This document shows positions 1-7,691 of a DNA stretch of 28,416 nucleotides, in pieces. A program made the translations under genes and the position numbers. Positions within the stretch are counted from its first letter, which is position 1, and each line of letters begins with the position of its first letter. This DNA is from Halovulum sp039190275. Lineage in GTDB: Bacteria; Pseudomonadota; Alphaproteobacteria; Rhodobacterales; Rhodobacteraceae. The DNA is taken from contig JBCCYF010000052.1 of the NCBI GenBank assembly GCA_039190275.1, positions 1-28,416 of the forward strand, written 5' to 3'. Under the pieces are notes generated by a model. The model had not been told where the DNA came from. It saw only the letters and a program-made list of their open reading frames with translations, and did no database searches.

Positions 1-140
1 CCGTCAATCTCGTCATACGCCTTGAAATCCCCAAACTGCTTGGTAATCGCAGCCGTCAGCGTCGTCTTGCCGTGATCAACGTGACCTATCGTTCCGATGT
101 TCACATGCGGCTTGTTACGCTCAAACTTTTCCTTTGCCAT
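1..140 (-). CDS. tuf: Elongation factor Tu, N-terminal part (cut by window edge)
   Basis: The first 46 codons of EF-Tu are present and the rest lies beyond the left edge. EF-Tu is the cytoplasmic GTPase that delivers aminoacyl-tRNA to the ribosome. The visible protein starts MAKEKFERNKPHVNIGTIGH and contains the G1 P-loop GHVDHGKTT (residues 19-27). The ATG at 138-140 is preceded by a strong AGGAGG Shine-Dalgarno at 146-151. The gene follows fusA, as is usual in the str operon, but here a sulfotransferase-like gene lies between them. The 64 bp between that gene and tuf show no obvious terminator, so cotranscription is likely. Confidence 0.97.
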   Translation of the reverse strand, partial: MAKEKFERNKPHVNIGTIGHVDHGKTTLTAAITKQFGDFKAYDEID

Positions 141-204
141 GGTGGCCTCCTGTTCTCATTCCCGGCACCGAAGGCCGTCGTTACGTTGTGATCCCCGCCC
201 GGTG

Positions 205-864
205 TCAGGCTTCAACCTGGAAGAACATGCCGAAGACACGCTCATCTTCGGCAAACATCTCATTTGCAAGCGAAATTGCTTCGGCGCTCACTCCGTTCAA
301 TTTTCCGCTGGACCCCGTCCGGTTCCGGTGCGGTAGCGTCGCGGCGGTCCCGGTCACGCGAATTACATGGTCTGAAATCCTGTCCGACTCGGAGATATCC
401 GCGACCAGATCAAAGTAATGCGGATCGTTCCCCAGAAAATGACTCAGCGTTTCCGTGTGGTCCCGGATGAGCGTCGATACCATCCGATATCGCGCCAGAT
501 GTCGCACGAACTCCTCGAAGGTCGGTTCCGGGTTCAGGCCCGCCATCGTCTCGGGGTTCCGTTCCGCCGCCTTTTTCAGTGCGCCGTGGTTCAGCACCTT
601 GTCCTGATAGCAGGAAAAAATCCGGTCGATCGGTTTGCGTACGAGCGCCATCTTGAAGTGCTTGGCGATCTTGGCATGGGGCAGTTTCTCGAACGGGACC
701 GATTGGAAAAACCGATGGACGGTAATCAGCTTATCGTCCTTGTCTCTGAAATTCTGGAACCGGAACCCGTTGATCGTCTCGAAGAAGAAGTGCTTCATGG
801 ACGAGCACGCGCACTTCGGAACCGACACATATGTGAGGTTATCGTTCCAAAGATACGCTGTCAT
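205..864 (-). CDS. Sulfotransferase family 2-like protein inserted between fusA and tuf
   Basis: The product is a 219-residue protein resembling PAPS-dependent sulfotransferases of the Sulfotransfer_2 (HNK-1/carbohydrate sulfotransferase) family. Near the N-terminus, YVSVPKCACSSMK (residues 12-24) fits the 5'-phosphosulfate-binding loop. LVRKPIDRIFSCY (74-86) fits the 3'-phosphate-binding Arg...Ser motif. The family transfers sulfate from PAPS to a sugar or other hydroxyl acceptor; the acceptor here is unknown. The ATG at 862-864 was chosen because a TAGGAG Shine-Dalgarno precedes it and the PSB loop then sits at the usual distance. An upstream in-frame start would overlap fusA. There is no signal peptide or membrane segment, so it is probably cytoplasmic. 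It starts 25 bp after the fusA stop and ends 64 bp before tuf, so it is probably transcribed with the str operon. Family assignment is fairly safe; substrate and role are not known. Confidence 0.75.
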   Translation of the reverse strand: MTAYLWNDNLTYVSVPKCACSSMKHFFFETINGFRFQNFRDKDDKLITVHRFFQSVPFEKLPHAKIAKHFKMALVRKPIDRIFSCYQDKVLNHGALKKAAERNPETMAGLNPEPTFEEFVRHLARYRMVSTLIRDHTETLSHFLGNDPHYFDLVADISESDRISDHVIRVTGTAATLPHRNRTGSSGKLNGVSAEAISLANEMFAEDERVFGMFFQVEA

Positions 865-889
865 CAAACCTGCTCCTACGATCAAAGAC

Positions 890-3007
890 TCAGGCGAACT
901 TCGCCTGAATCTCGTCCGAGATGTTCTGCGGTACCGGCTCGTAGTGGTCGAACTGCATTGTGAAGTTCGCACGCCCCGAGCTCATGGACCGCAAGGTGTT
1001 GATATAGCCGAACATATTGGCCAACGGCACGAACGCATCGATGGCGATTGCGTTACCGCGTGTGTCCTGCCCCTGTACCTGACCGCGCCGCGACGTAAGG
1101 TCGCCGATGATCCCGCCGGTGTATTCTTCCGGGGTTATGACCTCCACCTTCATGATCGGTTCGAGCAGTTTTGCACCGGCCCTGCGCATCCCTTCGCGCA
1201 TGCACATCCTTGCTGCGATCTCAAACGCGAGCACCGAGCTGTCTACATCGTGGAATTTACCATCGATCAGGGCCACCTTGAAATCAATCACAGGGAAGCC
1301 GGCCAGCGGACCACTGTCCATAACCGATTGGATGCCCTTCTCCACGCCGGGAATATACTCTTTGGGCACCGCACCGCCGACGATGCGAGACTCAAACGAG
1401 TACCCCTCACCCGGCTCGGTCGGTGTGATGATCAGCTTTACCTCTCCAAACTGCCCGGACCCGCCTGACTGCTTCTTATGGGTATATGTGTGCTCCACCT
1501 CGTGACCGATAGTTTCACGATACGCCACCTGAGGCTGGCCGATGTTCGCCTCGACCTTGAACTCACGTTTCAGACGATCAACCAGAATGTCGAGATGAAG
1601 TTCGCCCATGCCCTTCATGATGGTCTGACCGCTTTCGAGGTCGGTCTCGACCCGGAACGAGGGGTCTTCGGCCGCAAGCCGCTGCAGCCCCTGAGACATC
1701 TTCTCCTGATCGGCTTTGGTCTTGGGCTCCACGGCAATTTCAATCACCGGATCCGGAAAGGTCATGGTTTCCAGAACAACCGGGTTCTGCGGATCGCACA
1801 ATGTATCCCCGGTGGTGGTGTCCTTGAGGCCGGCAAGCGCAATGATGTCACCGGCGAACGCCTCGGTGATCTCGTCCTGCTTGTTCGAGTGCATCATGAC
1901 CATGCGGCCGATACGCTCTTTCTTGTTCTTGGTTGAGTTGAGCAGGTTGTCGCCCTTGCTCATCGTTCCAGAATAGATCCGCGTAAATGTGAGCGTGCCC
2001 ATGAAAGGATCGTTCATGATCTTGAAGGCAAGGCCCGAGAACGGCATGCCGTCGTCTGCGCGGCGCGCGACGTCACGTGTTTCCGTCTCGTCGCCCGGTT
2101 TGAAGCCCATGTAGTCAACAACATCAAGCGGCGTCGGCAAGTAATCGATCACGGCGTTCAATAGCGGCTGGACGCCTTTGTTCTTGAATGCGGATCCCGC
2201 CAGGATCGGCACAAATTTCATCTCAAGCGTACCCGTGCGGATCAGCTTGCGCAGCGTGTCCACATCGGGCTCGGTCCCCTCAAGGTAAGCTTCCATCGCC
2301 TCATCGTCCATTTCGACGGCGATTTCGATGAGCTCACCGCGCATCTCTTCGGCCTTGTCCTTCAGGTCGGCGCGGATCTCCTGCCGGGTCCAGGTCGCGC
2401 CCAGATCCTCACCCTTCCAGGTCCACTCTTCCATGGTGACCAGATCAATGATCCCCTCAAGCTGATCCTCGGCCCCGATGGGCATCTGGATCGGTGCCGG
2501 TGTTGCACCGGTACGGTCCTTGATCATCTTGACGCAGTTCCAGAAATCCGCACCGATCTTGTCCATCTTGTTGACAAACACAATCCGCGGCACCTTGTAG
2601 CGGTCGGCCTGGCGCCATACCGTTTCGGTTTGCGGTTCCACACCGGCATTGGCGTCCAGTACCGCAACCGCACCATCCAGAACCGCCAGGCTGCGCTCCA
2701 CTTCAATCGTGAAATCCACGTGGCCCGGTGTGTCGATGATATTGAACCGGTGCTTTTCGGTCTGTGCCTCCTGGCCGTCTTCGGTCCGCTCCCAGAAGGT
2801 GGTCGTGGCCGCGCTGGTAATGGTGATCCCGCGCTCCTGCTCCTGTTCCATCCAATCCATGGTCGCAGCACCGTCGTGCACTTCGCCGATCTTGTGCGAT
2901 TTGCCCGTGTAGTACAGGATGCGCTCGGTGCAAGTTGTCTTACCTGCATCGATATGCGCCATAATGCCGAAGTTACGGTAGCGCTCTAGCGGATATTCGC
3001 GTGCCAT
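890..3007 (-). CDS. fusA: Elongation factor G
   Basis: This is full-length EF-G (705 aa), the translocation GTPase, which also acts in ribosome recycling. G1 is AHIDAGKTT (residues 17-25), G3 is DTPGHVDF and G4 is NKMDK, followed by domains II-V ending in the usual C-terminal FDHYEPVP stretch. The ATG at 3005-3007 is preceded by an AAGGA Shine-Dalgarno. It starts 25 bp after rpsG, so the two are translated from the same mRNA. The next gene downstream is a sulfotransferase-like gene instead of tuf. Nothing is missing from the protein. Confidence 0.98.
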   Translation of the reverse strand: MAREYPLERYRNFGIMAHIDAGKTTCTERILYYTGKSHKIGEVHDGAATMDWMEQEQERGITITSAATTTFWERTEDGQEAQTEKHRFNIIDTPGHVDFTIEVERSLAVLDGAVAVLDANAGVEPQTETVWRQADRYKVPRIVFVNKMDKIGADFWNCVKMIKDRTGATPAPIQMPIGAEDQLEGIIDLVTMEEWTWKGEDLGATWTRQEIRADLKDKAEEMRGELIEIAVEMDDEAMEAYLEGTEPDVDTLRKLIRTGTLEMKFVPILAGSAFKNKGVQPLLNAVIDYLPTPLDVVDYMGFKPGDETETRDVARRADDGMPFSGLAFKIMNDPFMGTLTFTRIYSGTMSKGDNLLNSTKNKKERIGRMVMMHSNKQDEITEAFAGDIIALAGLKDTTTGDTLCDPQNPVVLETMTFPDPVIEIAVEPKTKADQEKMSQGLQRLAAEDPSFRVETDLESGQTIMKGMGELHLDILVDRLKREFKVEANIGQPQVAYRETIGHEVEHTYTHKKQSGGSGQFGEVKLIITPTEPGEGYSFESRIVGGAVPKEYIPGVEKGIQSVMDSGPLAGFPVIDFKVALIDGKFHDVDSSVLAFEIAARMCMREGMRRAGAKLLEPIMKVEVITPEEYTGGIIGDLTSRRGQVQGQDTRGNAIAIDAFVPLANMFGYINTLRSMSSGRANFTMQFDHYEPVPQNISDEIQAKFA

Positions 3008-3032
3008 GGGTAGGGTCCTTAGATCCTGGGGG

Positions 3033-3503
3033 TTACCATCGATAATGGCTAAACGCTTTGTTCGCGTCGGCCATCTTGTGGGTATCTTCGCGCTTCTTGA
3101 CGGCCGAGCCGCGGGATTGCACGGCGTCGACCAGTTCGCCGGCCAACCGCTCTTCCATCGTGTTCTCGTTGCGCGAGCGTGACGCGTTGATCAGCCAGCG
3201 GATTGCCAGAGCCTCGCGGCGCTCGGGGCGCACTTCGACAGGCACCTGGTAGGTCGCCCCGCCAACGCGGCGCGAGCGCACTTCAACCGCTGGCTTTATG
3301 TTCTCCAGCGCTTCGTGGAAAACCTCGATAGGTTCTTTCTTAAGACGATCCTCGACCCGCGTAAGAGCACCATAGACAATGCTCTCCGCGACGGACTTCT
3401 TGCCGTCATACATCAGGTTGTTCATGAACTTGGTCAGCACGGTATCGCCATATTTGGCGTCGGGCAGAACTTCGCGTTTCTCGGCGCGGTGACGTCGTGA
3501 CAT
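3033..3503 (-). CDS. rpsG: 30S ribosomal protein S7
   Basis: The 156-aa product is a full-length S7 starting MSRRHRAEKREVLPDAKYGD. S7 nucleates assembly of the 30S head on 16S rRNA and lies near the E site. The basic N-terminal arm, the conserved VEVRSRRVGGATYQVP block and the C-terminal KMADANKAFSHYRW tail are all present. The start ATG at 3501-3503 lies 12 bp after the rpsL stop, typical of tight coupling in the str operon. In E. coli S7 is the autogenous repressor of this operon; whether that holds here cannot be seen. Confidence 0.98.
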   Translation of the reverse strand: MSRRHRAEKREVLPDAKYGDTVLTKFMNNLMYDGKKSVAESIVYGALTRVEDRLKKEPIEVFHEALENIKPAVEVRSRRVGGATYQVPVEVRPERREALAIRWLINASRSRNENTMEERLAGELVDAVQSRGSAVKKREDTHKMADANKAFSHYRW

Positions 3504-3515
3504 CTTGGCCTCTCC

Positions 3516-3887
3516 TTACTTGGGGCGCTTGGCGCCGTACTTCGAGCGGCGCTGCTTGCGGTCCTTGACGCCCTGGGTATCCAGCACACCACGCAGGATG
3601 TGATAGCGTACACCGGGAAGGTCTTTGACACGCCCGCCCCGGATCAGAACCACCGAGTGCTCCTGCAGGTTGTGGCTCTCACCGGGAATATAGCTGATCA
3701 CTTCGTAGCCATTGGTCAGGCGCACTTTCGCAACCTTCCGCATGGCCGAGTTTGGTTTCTTTGGCGTCGTTGTATAAACGCGCGTGCAGACCCCGCGTTT
3801 TTGCGGGCAGCCTTCCAAGTGCATTGACTTGGAGCGTTTCACTTTTGGCTGCCGCGGCTTGCGGATCAGCTGTTGGATCGTTGGCAT
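3516..3887 (-). CDS. rpsL: 30S ribosomal protein S12
   Basis: S12 (123 aa) is the decoding-centre protein of the 30S subunit and the first gene of the str operon. The conserved TTPKKPNSA loop places Lys at 43, and GGRVKDLPG places Lys at 88 and Asp at 89. These are the wild-type residues whose replacement gives streptomycin resistance, so this allele should be sensitive. Asp89 is the residue methylthiolated by RimO in other bacteria. The start ATG at 3885-3887 has only a G-rich, weak Shine-Dalgarno (GGGGT about 12 nt upstream). A leader of about 220 nt separates it from the promoter. Confidence 0.98.
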   Translation of the reverse strand: MPTIQQLIRKPRQPKVKRSKSMHLEGCPQKRGVCTRVYTTTPKKPNSAMRKVAKVRLTNGYEVISYIPGESHNLQEHSVVLIRGGRVKDLPGVRYHILRGVLDTQGVKDRKQRRSKYGAKRPK

Positions 3888-4114
3888 GCGGACCGTACCC
3901 CGTTCACTACCGTTTCATTTCATCTCGCGCTCATGCTGCGCGTGTCGTATGCGCGTCCCTGCGCCGTCACAGGAAAGCAAAAATCGCCCCGAGCGGGTTC
4001 CCGACCTGGGCCCGTCGCGGCTATGTATCCAGAGGACCGGGTAAAAAACCGGGTCGTGATCGCCAAGTGATGGCTATTTCTGGAGCGGCGACCGAGCCCC
4101 TCCTGAGCGCGCGG
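3888..4114 (-). other. 5' leader of the str operon
   Basis: This is non-coding sequence between the promoter and rpsL. Read on the minus strand, it contains GACCCGG and CCCGGTC separated by TTTTTTA (about 4040-4060), a stem with one C-C mismatch. A T-rich patch (GATTTTTGC, about 3978-3986) lies nearer the gene. Tiny ATG...TGA reading frames of two to four codons lie shortly before rpsL. I see no gene here. The length would allow transcript-level regulation, but I recognise no known riboswitch. Confidence 0.4.
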
Positions 4115-4143
4115 AACCTAGGCCCACGCGGCGCAACTGTCAA
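4115..4143 (-). promoter_or_regulatory. Sigma-70 promoter of the str operon
   Basis: Read on the minus strand, a perfect -35 TTGACA (4138-4143) is followed by a 17-bp spacer and a -10 TAGGTT (4115-4120). The bases just downstream (CCGCGCGC) make a GC-rich discriminator, as at stringently controlled stable-RNA and ribosomal-protein promoters. Transcription would start near 4107, giving a leader of about 220 nt before rpsL. Confidence 0.75.
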
Positions 4144-4489
4144 CAGCCGATCACCGCCTTTTTGCCGACCCGGTGGTTTTAACGGATGATGGTTCGGCCA
4201 ATGGGGACAATTCTTTGATTATCCTGTCAATTTCCGGTGGGCGAAGGGAGGTCGGGCCCGCGACGGGCATCCCGCATACGCCCAAGGTGCGCGGGACATC
4301 TGAGCCAAATGCAGCCACCACGGGCGAACCGCAACGAACGGAGCACCTGTGGACCGCCCAAGCTAAAACGGGCCCGGGACTATGGTTTTGTGTTTTATGC
4401 GCGTTGGACAAGGCGCATTGGCGGTTGCGCATACCGAGTGACACCGGCAGGAACGCCACCCCATGCGCGGCGTTACCACGGTATCCGGT
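4144..4489. other. Intergenic region upstream of the str promoter; no gene seen
   Basis: The stretch lies between the stop of the GGDEF-EAL gene and the str promoter. Open frames here (for example 4151-4459 minus) lack recognisable domains and a convincing ribosome-binding site. A low-G+C patch at about 4190-4235 contains a TTGACA on the minus strand, but no matching -10. I found no clear terminator for the GGDEF-EAL gene. Confidence 0.4.
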
Positions 4490-6604
4490 CTACGCTCCCT
4501 TGGCCAGGTTCTTGGAATGCTGAGCATGCAAGTCCCGAACGACCTGCGGCACGTCAGCCGCCGGAACCGCCTTAGAGTAAAACCACCCTTGGATCAGATC
4601 CACACCGAGCTTTTTCAACAGCAGCCGTTGAGCATCGGTCTCAACACCTTCGGCGACGACGATGTAGCCCAGTTCATGGGCCAATGGCACGAGGTGACGG
4701 ACAATAGCGCAATCGGGCGCGTTTTCAGTGATCTCGGAAATAAAAGACTTGTCGATTTTTATTTCGGTCGCGGGGATCTCCTTTAACAGCGTGATCGACG
4801 AATGGCCGGTACCGAAGTCGTCGAGGGCCAGAAGGGCACCGGTGTCGCGCAGTGCATCCAATTGCGGCATCAGCTCGTGCCGGTTCACGTCCGAGATTGC
4901 CCGTTCCGTGACCTCAAGCGTGATTTGCTCGGCCGGTACGCCAGTTGCGTTTATCTTGTGCTGAAAATACCCGGGAAAGTCCGGCTGCCGCAGATCCGCC
5001 TCGGAAATGTTCAGACCAACAGTGAAATACGGTAGGTCCTCCGCGTGCCAGGATTTGATGTCCTTGAGGATCTGATCAAGCATGCACTGTGTTATCTGCG
5101 GAAGGATCACCGGGTCCTCAAGCGCTGCCGCGAACTCAGAAGGAGGCAGCGCGCCCCGCGTCGGATGGTTCCAGCGGAGCAGCGCTTCTAGCCCCTCGAC
5201 CTCGCCCGTCTCCGCATCGACCAACGGTTGATAATGTGGCACCAGTTCACCGTTTTCGAGGGCAAGGCGGGCCGCATCGATCTCTTCCAGCCGTCGTCGG
5301 AAGGTCTGACTCATCTCAGGCACATAGGCGGTCGCATATTCATAGCGGTCGCCCTGGTTGGCCTGGAGCGCCAGGTTCGCCGCCTGGGTCACAGCACCGC
5401 AGTCCCCGCCATCGCGGGGGAACAATGCAAATCCAGCGGACACACGTACGTCGATTAGCTTTTTCTCTTCGCGTATCAGAAGGTCGAAGCCGGATGTGCG
5501 CACGGCTTCAAAAGCCTGATCCGCGGGCAGTATCTCGACTACGGCGAATTCATCGCCGCCAAGGCGCGCGACCACAGCCTCAAAACCAAACGCGGTCTGT
5601 AGCTGGTGCGCAAAGGCGCAGAGCACTGAGTCACCGGTACGATAGCTGTGAAAATCATTGATTTCGGTGAAGTTGTCCAAGTCGAACAACAGGATACGGG
5701 CCTGCCGCCCCTGCGCCTCGGCCTTGGCCAACAACAGCGGCGCGGCCCGCTCATATCCACCGCGATTGTACACGCCGGTGAGCCCGTCAAATTCCGCCAG
5801 ATATTCGGCGCGTTCCGACGCTTGGTGTCGTTTGCCATCGATATGCCGACTTCGGTAATACAGGGCGATAATCAACGCCCAGATCACCAAGGTCACCGCG
5901 AACGAGGTTGGACGTGAAATCCCCAATAGACTTGCGTGCTTTTCGCGCAAATCTATCAGCAGGCGCAGCAGTACTTCCTCTCCGCTGGCAAGAACAAGCG
6001 GAAAATAGGCACTCCCAAACACCTCTGGTTGATGCGCAATCGGCGTCAACGTCACAGCGTAATAGGGTTGTTTGCCCTGTAAAACTGAGTTGGCCCGGAC
6101 ACGTTCGACAACCAGCTGCTCTTCGCTTCTGTCGGAGCTGATATGGTTCCCGGCACCCGAAAATGAATGATTCACGACAGCGACATCGCGATGCACCAAG
6201 TCAAGTTCGTGACGGTGTCCGCCGTTCTCCAGCCATTGGAAGGATCCGATCACAAGTGTGCAGTAGCATTCTGCATTCACAACATCGACCTGATAGACCG
6301 AGCCCGAGTGCAAGACCGCATCGAGCACCCGCATGACGCGCTGACGCTGGGCAAGCAAGTCGACCGAACTGGCTGAATGATCGGCACGCTCGATCAGTGT
6401 GTTCAGGTCGTCCTCGGCGTTGATTTGCGTGGCAAGGAACTCCGCCCAACCCTTGGTACCGCCGCGGACATCGTTCACCAGCGAATGGTGCACAAACCAC
6501 TTCTCGGCCGAATACATGAGAACAGGGACAAAACAACAGAGAAGCACGATCGACAGACGTGCAAGCAATAACGACGGCGGCAAAGGCGAAAGACGGCGGC
6601 TCAA
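4490..6604 (-). CDS. Membrane GGDEF-EAL c-di-GMP signalling protein
   Basis: The 704-aa product combines diguanylate cyclase and c-di-GMP phosphodiesterase domains. A membrane segment (about residues 13-31), a periplasmic sensor-like region (about 32-232, no recognised fold) and a second membrane segment (about 234-250) precede them. The GGDEF domain has RLGGDEF (347-353) but no RxxD inhibitory site upstream, and its substrate loop is atypical (DLDNFTEINDFHSY). The EAL domain keeps EALL (473-476), N532, E564, the DDFGTG pair D595/D596, K616, E652 and Q672, so it looks catalytically competent. The start is TTG (6602-6604), the first possible start after an in-frame stop; later starts would damage the first membrane segment. 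The Shine-Dalgarno is weak (GGGA). It is transcribed away from the neighbouring secreted-protein gene. Net enzymatic direction is uncertain, with phosphodiesterase better supported. Confidence 0.9.
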   Translation of the reverse strand: MSRRLSPLPPSLLLARLSIVLLCCFVPVLMYSAEKWFVHHSLVNDVRGGTKGWAEFLATQINAEDDLNTLIERADHSASSVDLLAQRQRVMRVLDAVLHSGSVYQVDVVNAECYCTLVIGSFQWLENGGHRHELDLVHRDVAVVNHSFSGAGNHISSDRSEEQLVVERVRANSVLQGKQPYYAVTLTPIAHQPEVFGSAYFPLVLASGEEVLLRLLIDLREKHASLLGISRPTSFAVTLVIWALIIALYYRSRHIDGKRHQASERAEYLAEFDGLTGVYNRGGYERAAPLLLAKAEAQGRQARILLFDLDNFTEINDFHSYRTGDSVLCAFAHQLQTAFGFEAVVARLGGDEFAVVEILPADQAFEAVRTSGFDLLIREEKKLIDVRVSAGFALFPRDGGDCGAVTQAANLALQANQGDRYEYATAYVPEMSQTFRRRLEEIDAARLALENGELVPHYQPLVDAETGEVEGLEALLRWNHPTRGALPPSEFAAALEDPVILPQITQCMLDQILKDIKSWHAEDLPYFTVGLNISEADLRQPDFPGYFQHKINATGVPAEQITLEVTERAISDVNRHELMPQLDALRDTGALLALDDFGTGHSSITLLKEIPATEIKIDKSFISEITENAPDCAIVRHLVPLAHELGYIVVAEGVETDAQRLLLKKLGVDLIQGWFYSKAVPAADVPQVVRDLHAQHSKNLAKGA

Positions 6605-6788
6605 ACTATATTAGTCCCAAAGTTGAACGCGAAATATGCGTATCCGCTCTGGATATAGCGAAAGCGTAAACAAAACGTCCCAGCCCACGCGAAGGGTGCC
6701 GCCGATACGTCGCAGTCACTAAAGGGTGCATGGTACGACCACACTTCAGGCGCTAGGATACCCCCGGTAATCAGCCGGAGGCCTCGAA

Positions 6789-7319
6789 ATGAAAAGAATG
6801 CTTGTCTCAATCCTGATGGTGCTCTGGGCGCAAATCGGCGTGGCGCAAGACGACACGGTGTCTGAGCCACCCATGACCATTCTACGAATGGCGCAGATCA
6901 TTCAGGCCATCGATCCCGAAGCTGCGGCACAGGGCAATAACTTTCAACTGACGATCAACGATGTGCCTGTCATGATTATCACCGACCCCCTTGCGGACCG
7001 GATGCGGGCCATGGTTCCGATCCGTTCGGCTGCGGGCATGACACCCGAGGAGATGGCCCGCGTGATGCAGGCGAATTTCGATACCGCACTGGATGCCCGA
7101 TATGCCGTGGCGCAGGGGCGGCTTTGGGCTGTGTTTATTCATCCGCTTTCGCCCCTGGAACGGGATCAGTTCATTTCAGGGCTTGGCCAGTCGGTTAATC
7201 TGGCTCTTACCTATGGCTCACTCTACACCGGCGGTGCGCTGAGCTTTGGCGGCGGCGACAGCGTTCCCTTGCAGCGGCAATTGATCGACGATCTTTTGAA
7301 GAAGGGCGAGGATATCTAG
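6789..7319 (+). CDS. Secreted protein of unknown function (possibly YbjN-like)
   Basis: The 176-residue protein has a typical Sec signal peptide: KR, a hydrophobic core, and probable cleavage after VAQ or GVA near residue 19. The mature part has an alternating strand/helix pattern (LTINDVPVMIITD, then a Met-rich helix, then GRLWAVFIHPLSPLERDQF). This faintly resembles the YbjN/type III chaperone-like fold, but I cannot confirm it, so function is left open. A GGAGG Shine-Dalgarno at 6777-6781 supports the ATG at 6789. It is divergent from the GGDEF-EAL gene, and the 184 bp between them should hold both promoters. A large palindromic element follows 16 bp after the stop. Confidence 0.8.
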   Translation: MKRMLVSILMVLWAQIGVAQDDTVSEPPMTILRMAQIIQAIDPEAAAQGNNFQLTINDVPVMIITDPLADRMRAMVPIRSAAGMTPEEMARVMQANFDTALDARYAVAQGRLWAVFIHPLSPLERDQFISGLGQSVNLALTYGSLYTGGALSFGGGDSVPLQRQLIDDLLKKGEDI

Positions 7320-7691
7320 TGGACCGCCGTGGGGCTGTATTACGCTCCGGAGCGGATACAGCGGGTGTGTGGTGGGCGTATCAGTCCCCCGCCAACGCGG
7401 CGCCCAGACGATGATCTCTCCGTGACCTGTCACGCGATACAGTCATATATGCCCGAGCATCGGCACCCGTCTCGACGCAGACATGCCGGGGCGGAGCGCC
7501 ACCGCTTTCCGACAAAGACATGTGGAGCGACCTCGCCCCGGATCCGGCGTTTCCAGATTGTTGCCCTGGGCGCCGCGCCCGCATAGCACTGCCACTGCGC
7601 TGGTTGCGGGCCGATGCTGGACGTCGCATCACCGTCCATACAATTGCCAAGATGTAGTGCTCCACGTCATTCAACAAACGGGGCAGCTGCT
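7320..7691. other. Intergenic region, no gene seen
   Basis: These 372 bp lie between the secreted-protein gene and the DUF4240 gene, both on the plus strand. Apart from the inverted repeat at its left end, I see only short overlapping open frames on both strands without recognisable content. A possible weak promoter (TTGCCC-17-TAGCAC, about 7560-7588) precedes the DUF4240 gene but is not convincing. Confidence 0.35.
7335..7361. repeat. 27-bp inverted repeat downstream of the secreted-protein gene
   Basis: The arms CTGTAT and ATACAG flank a 12-bp perfect palindrome, CGCTCCGGAGCG, with 2 and 1 unpaired bases between them. It begins 16 bp after the stop at 7319. It could form a transcript-end hairpin, but no T-run follows it on either strand, so a protein-binding site is equally possible. 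Confidence 0.45.

Noticed and set aside
865..972. Longer N-terminus for the sulfotransferase-like protein
   Set aside because: The extra 36 residues overlap fusA, are Ser/Arg-rich and non-family, and the inner ATG has the ribosome-binding site.
4151..4459. Minus-strand open frame of 102 codons upstream of the str operon
   Set aside because: No family match, no good start signal, and it overlaps sequence upstream of the str promoter.
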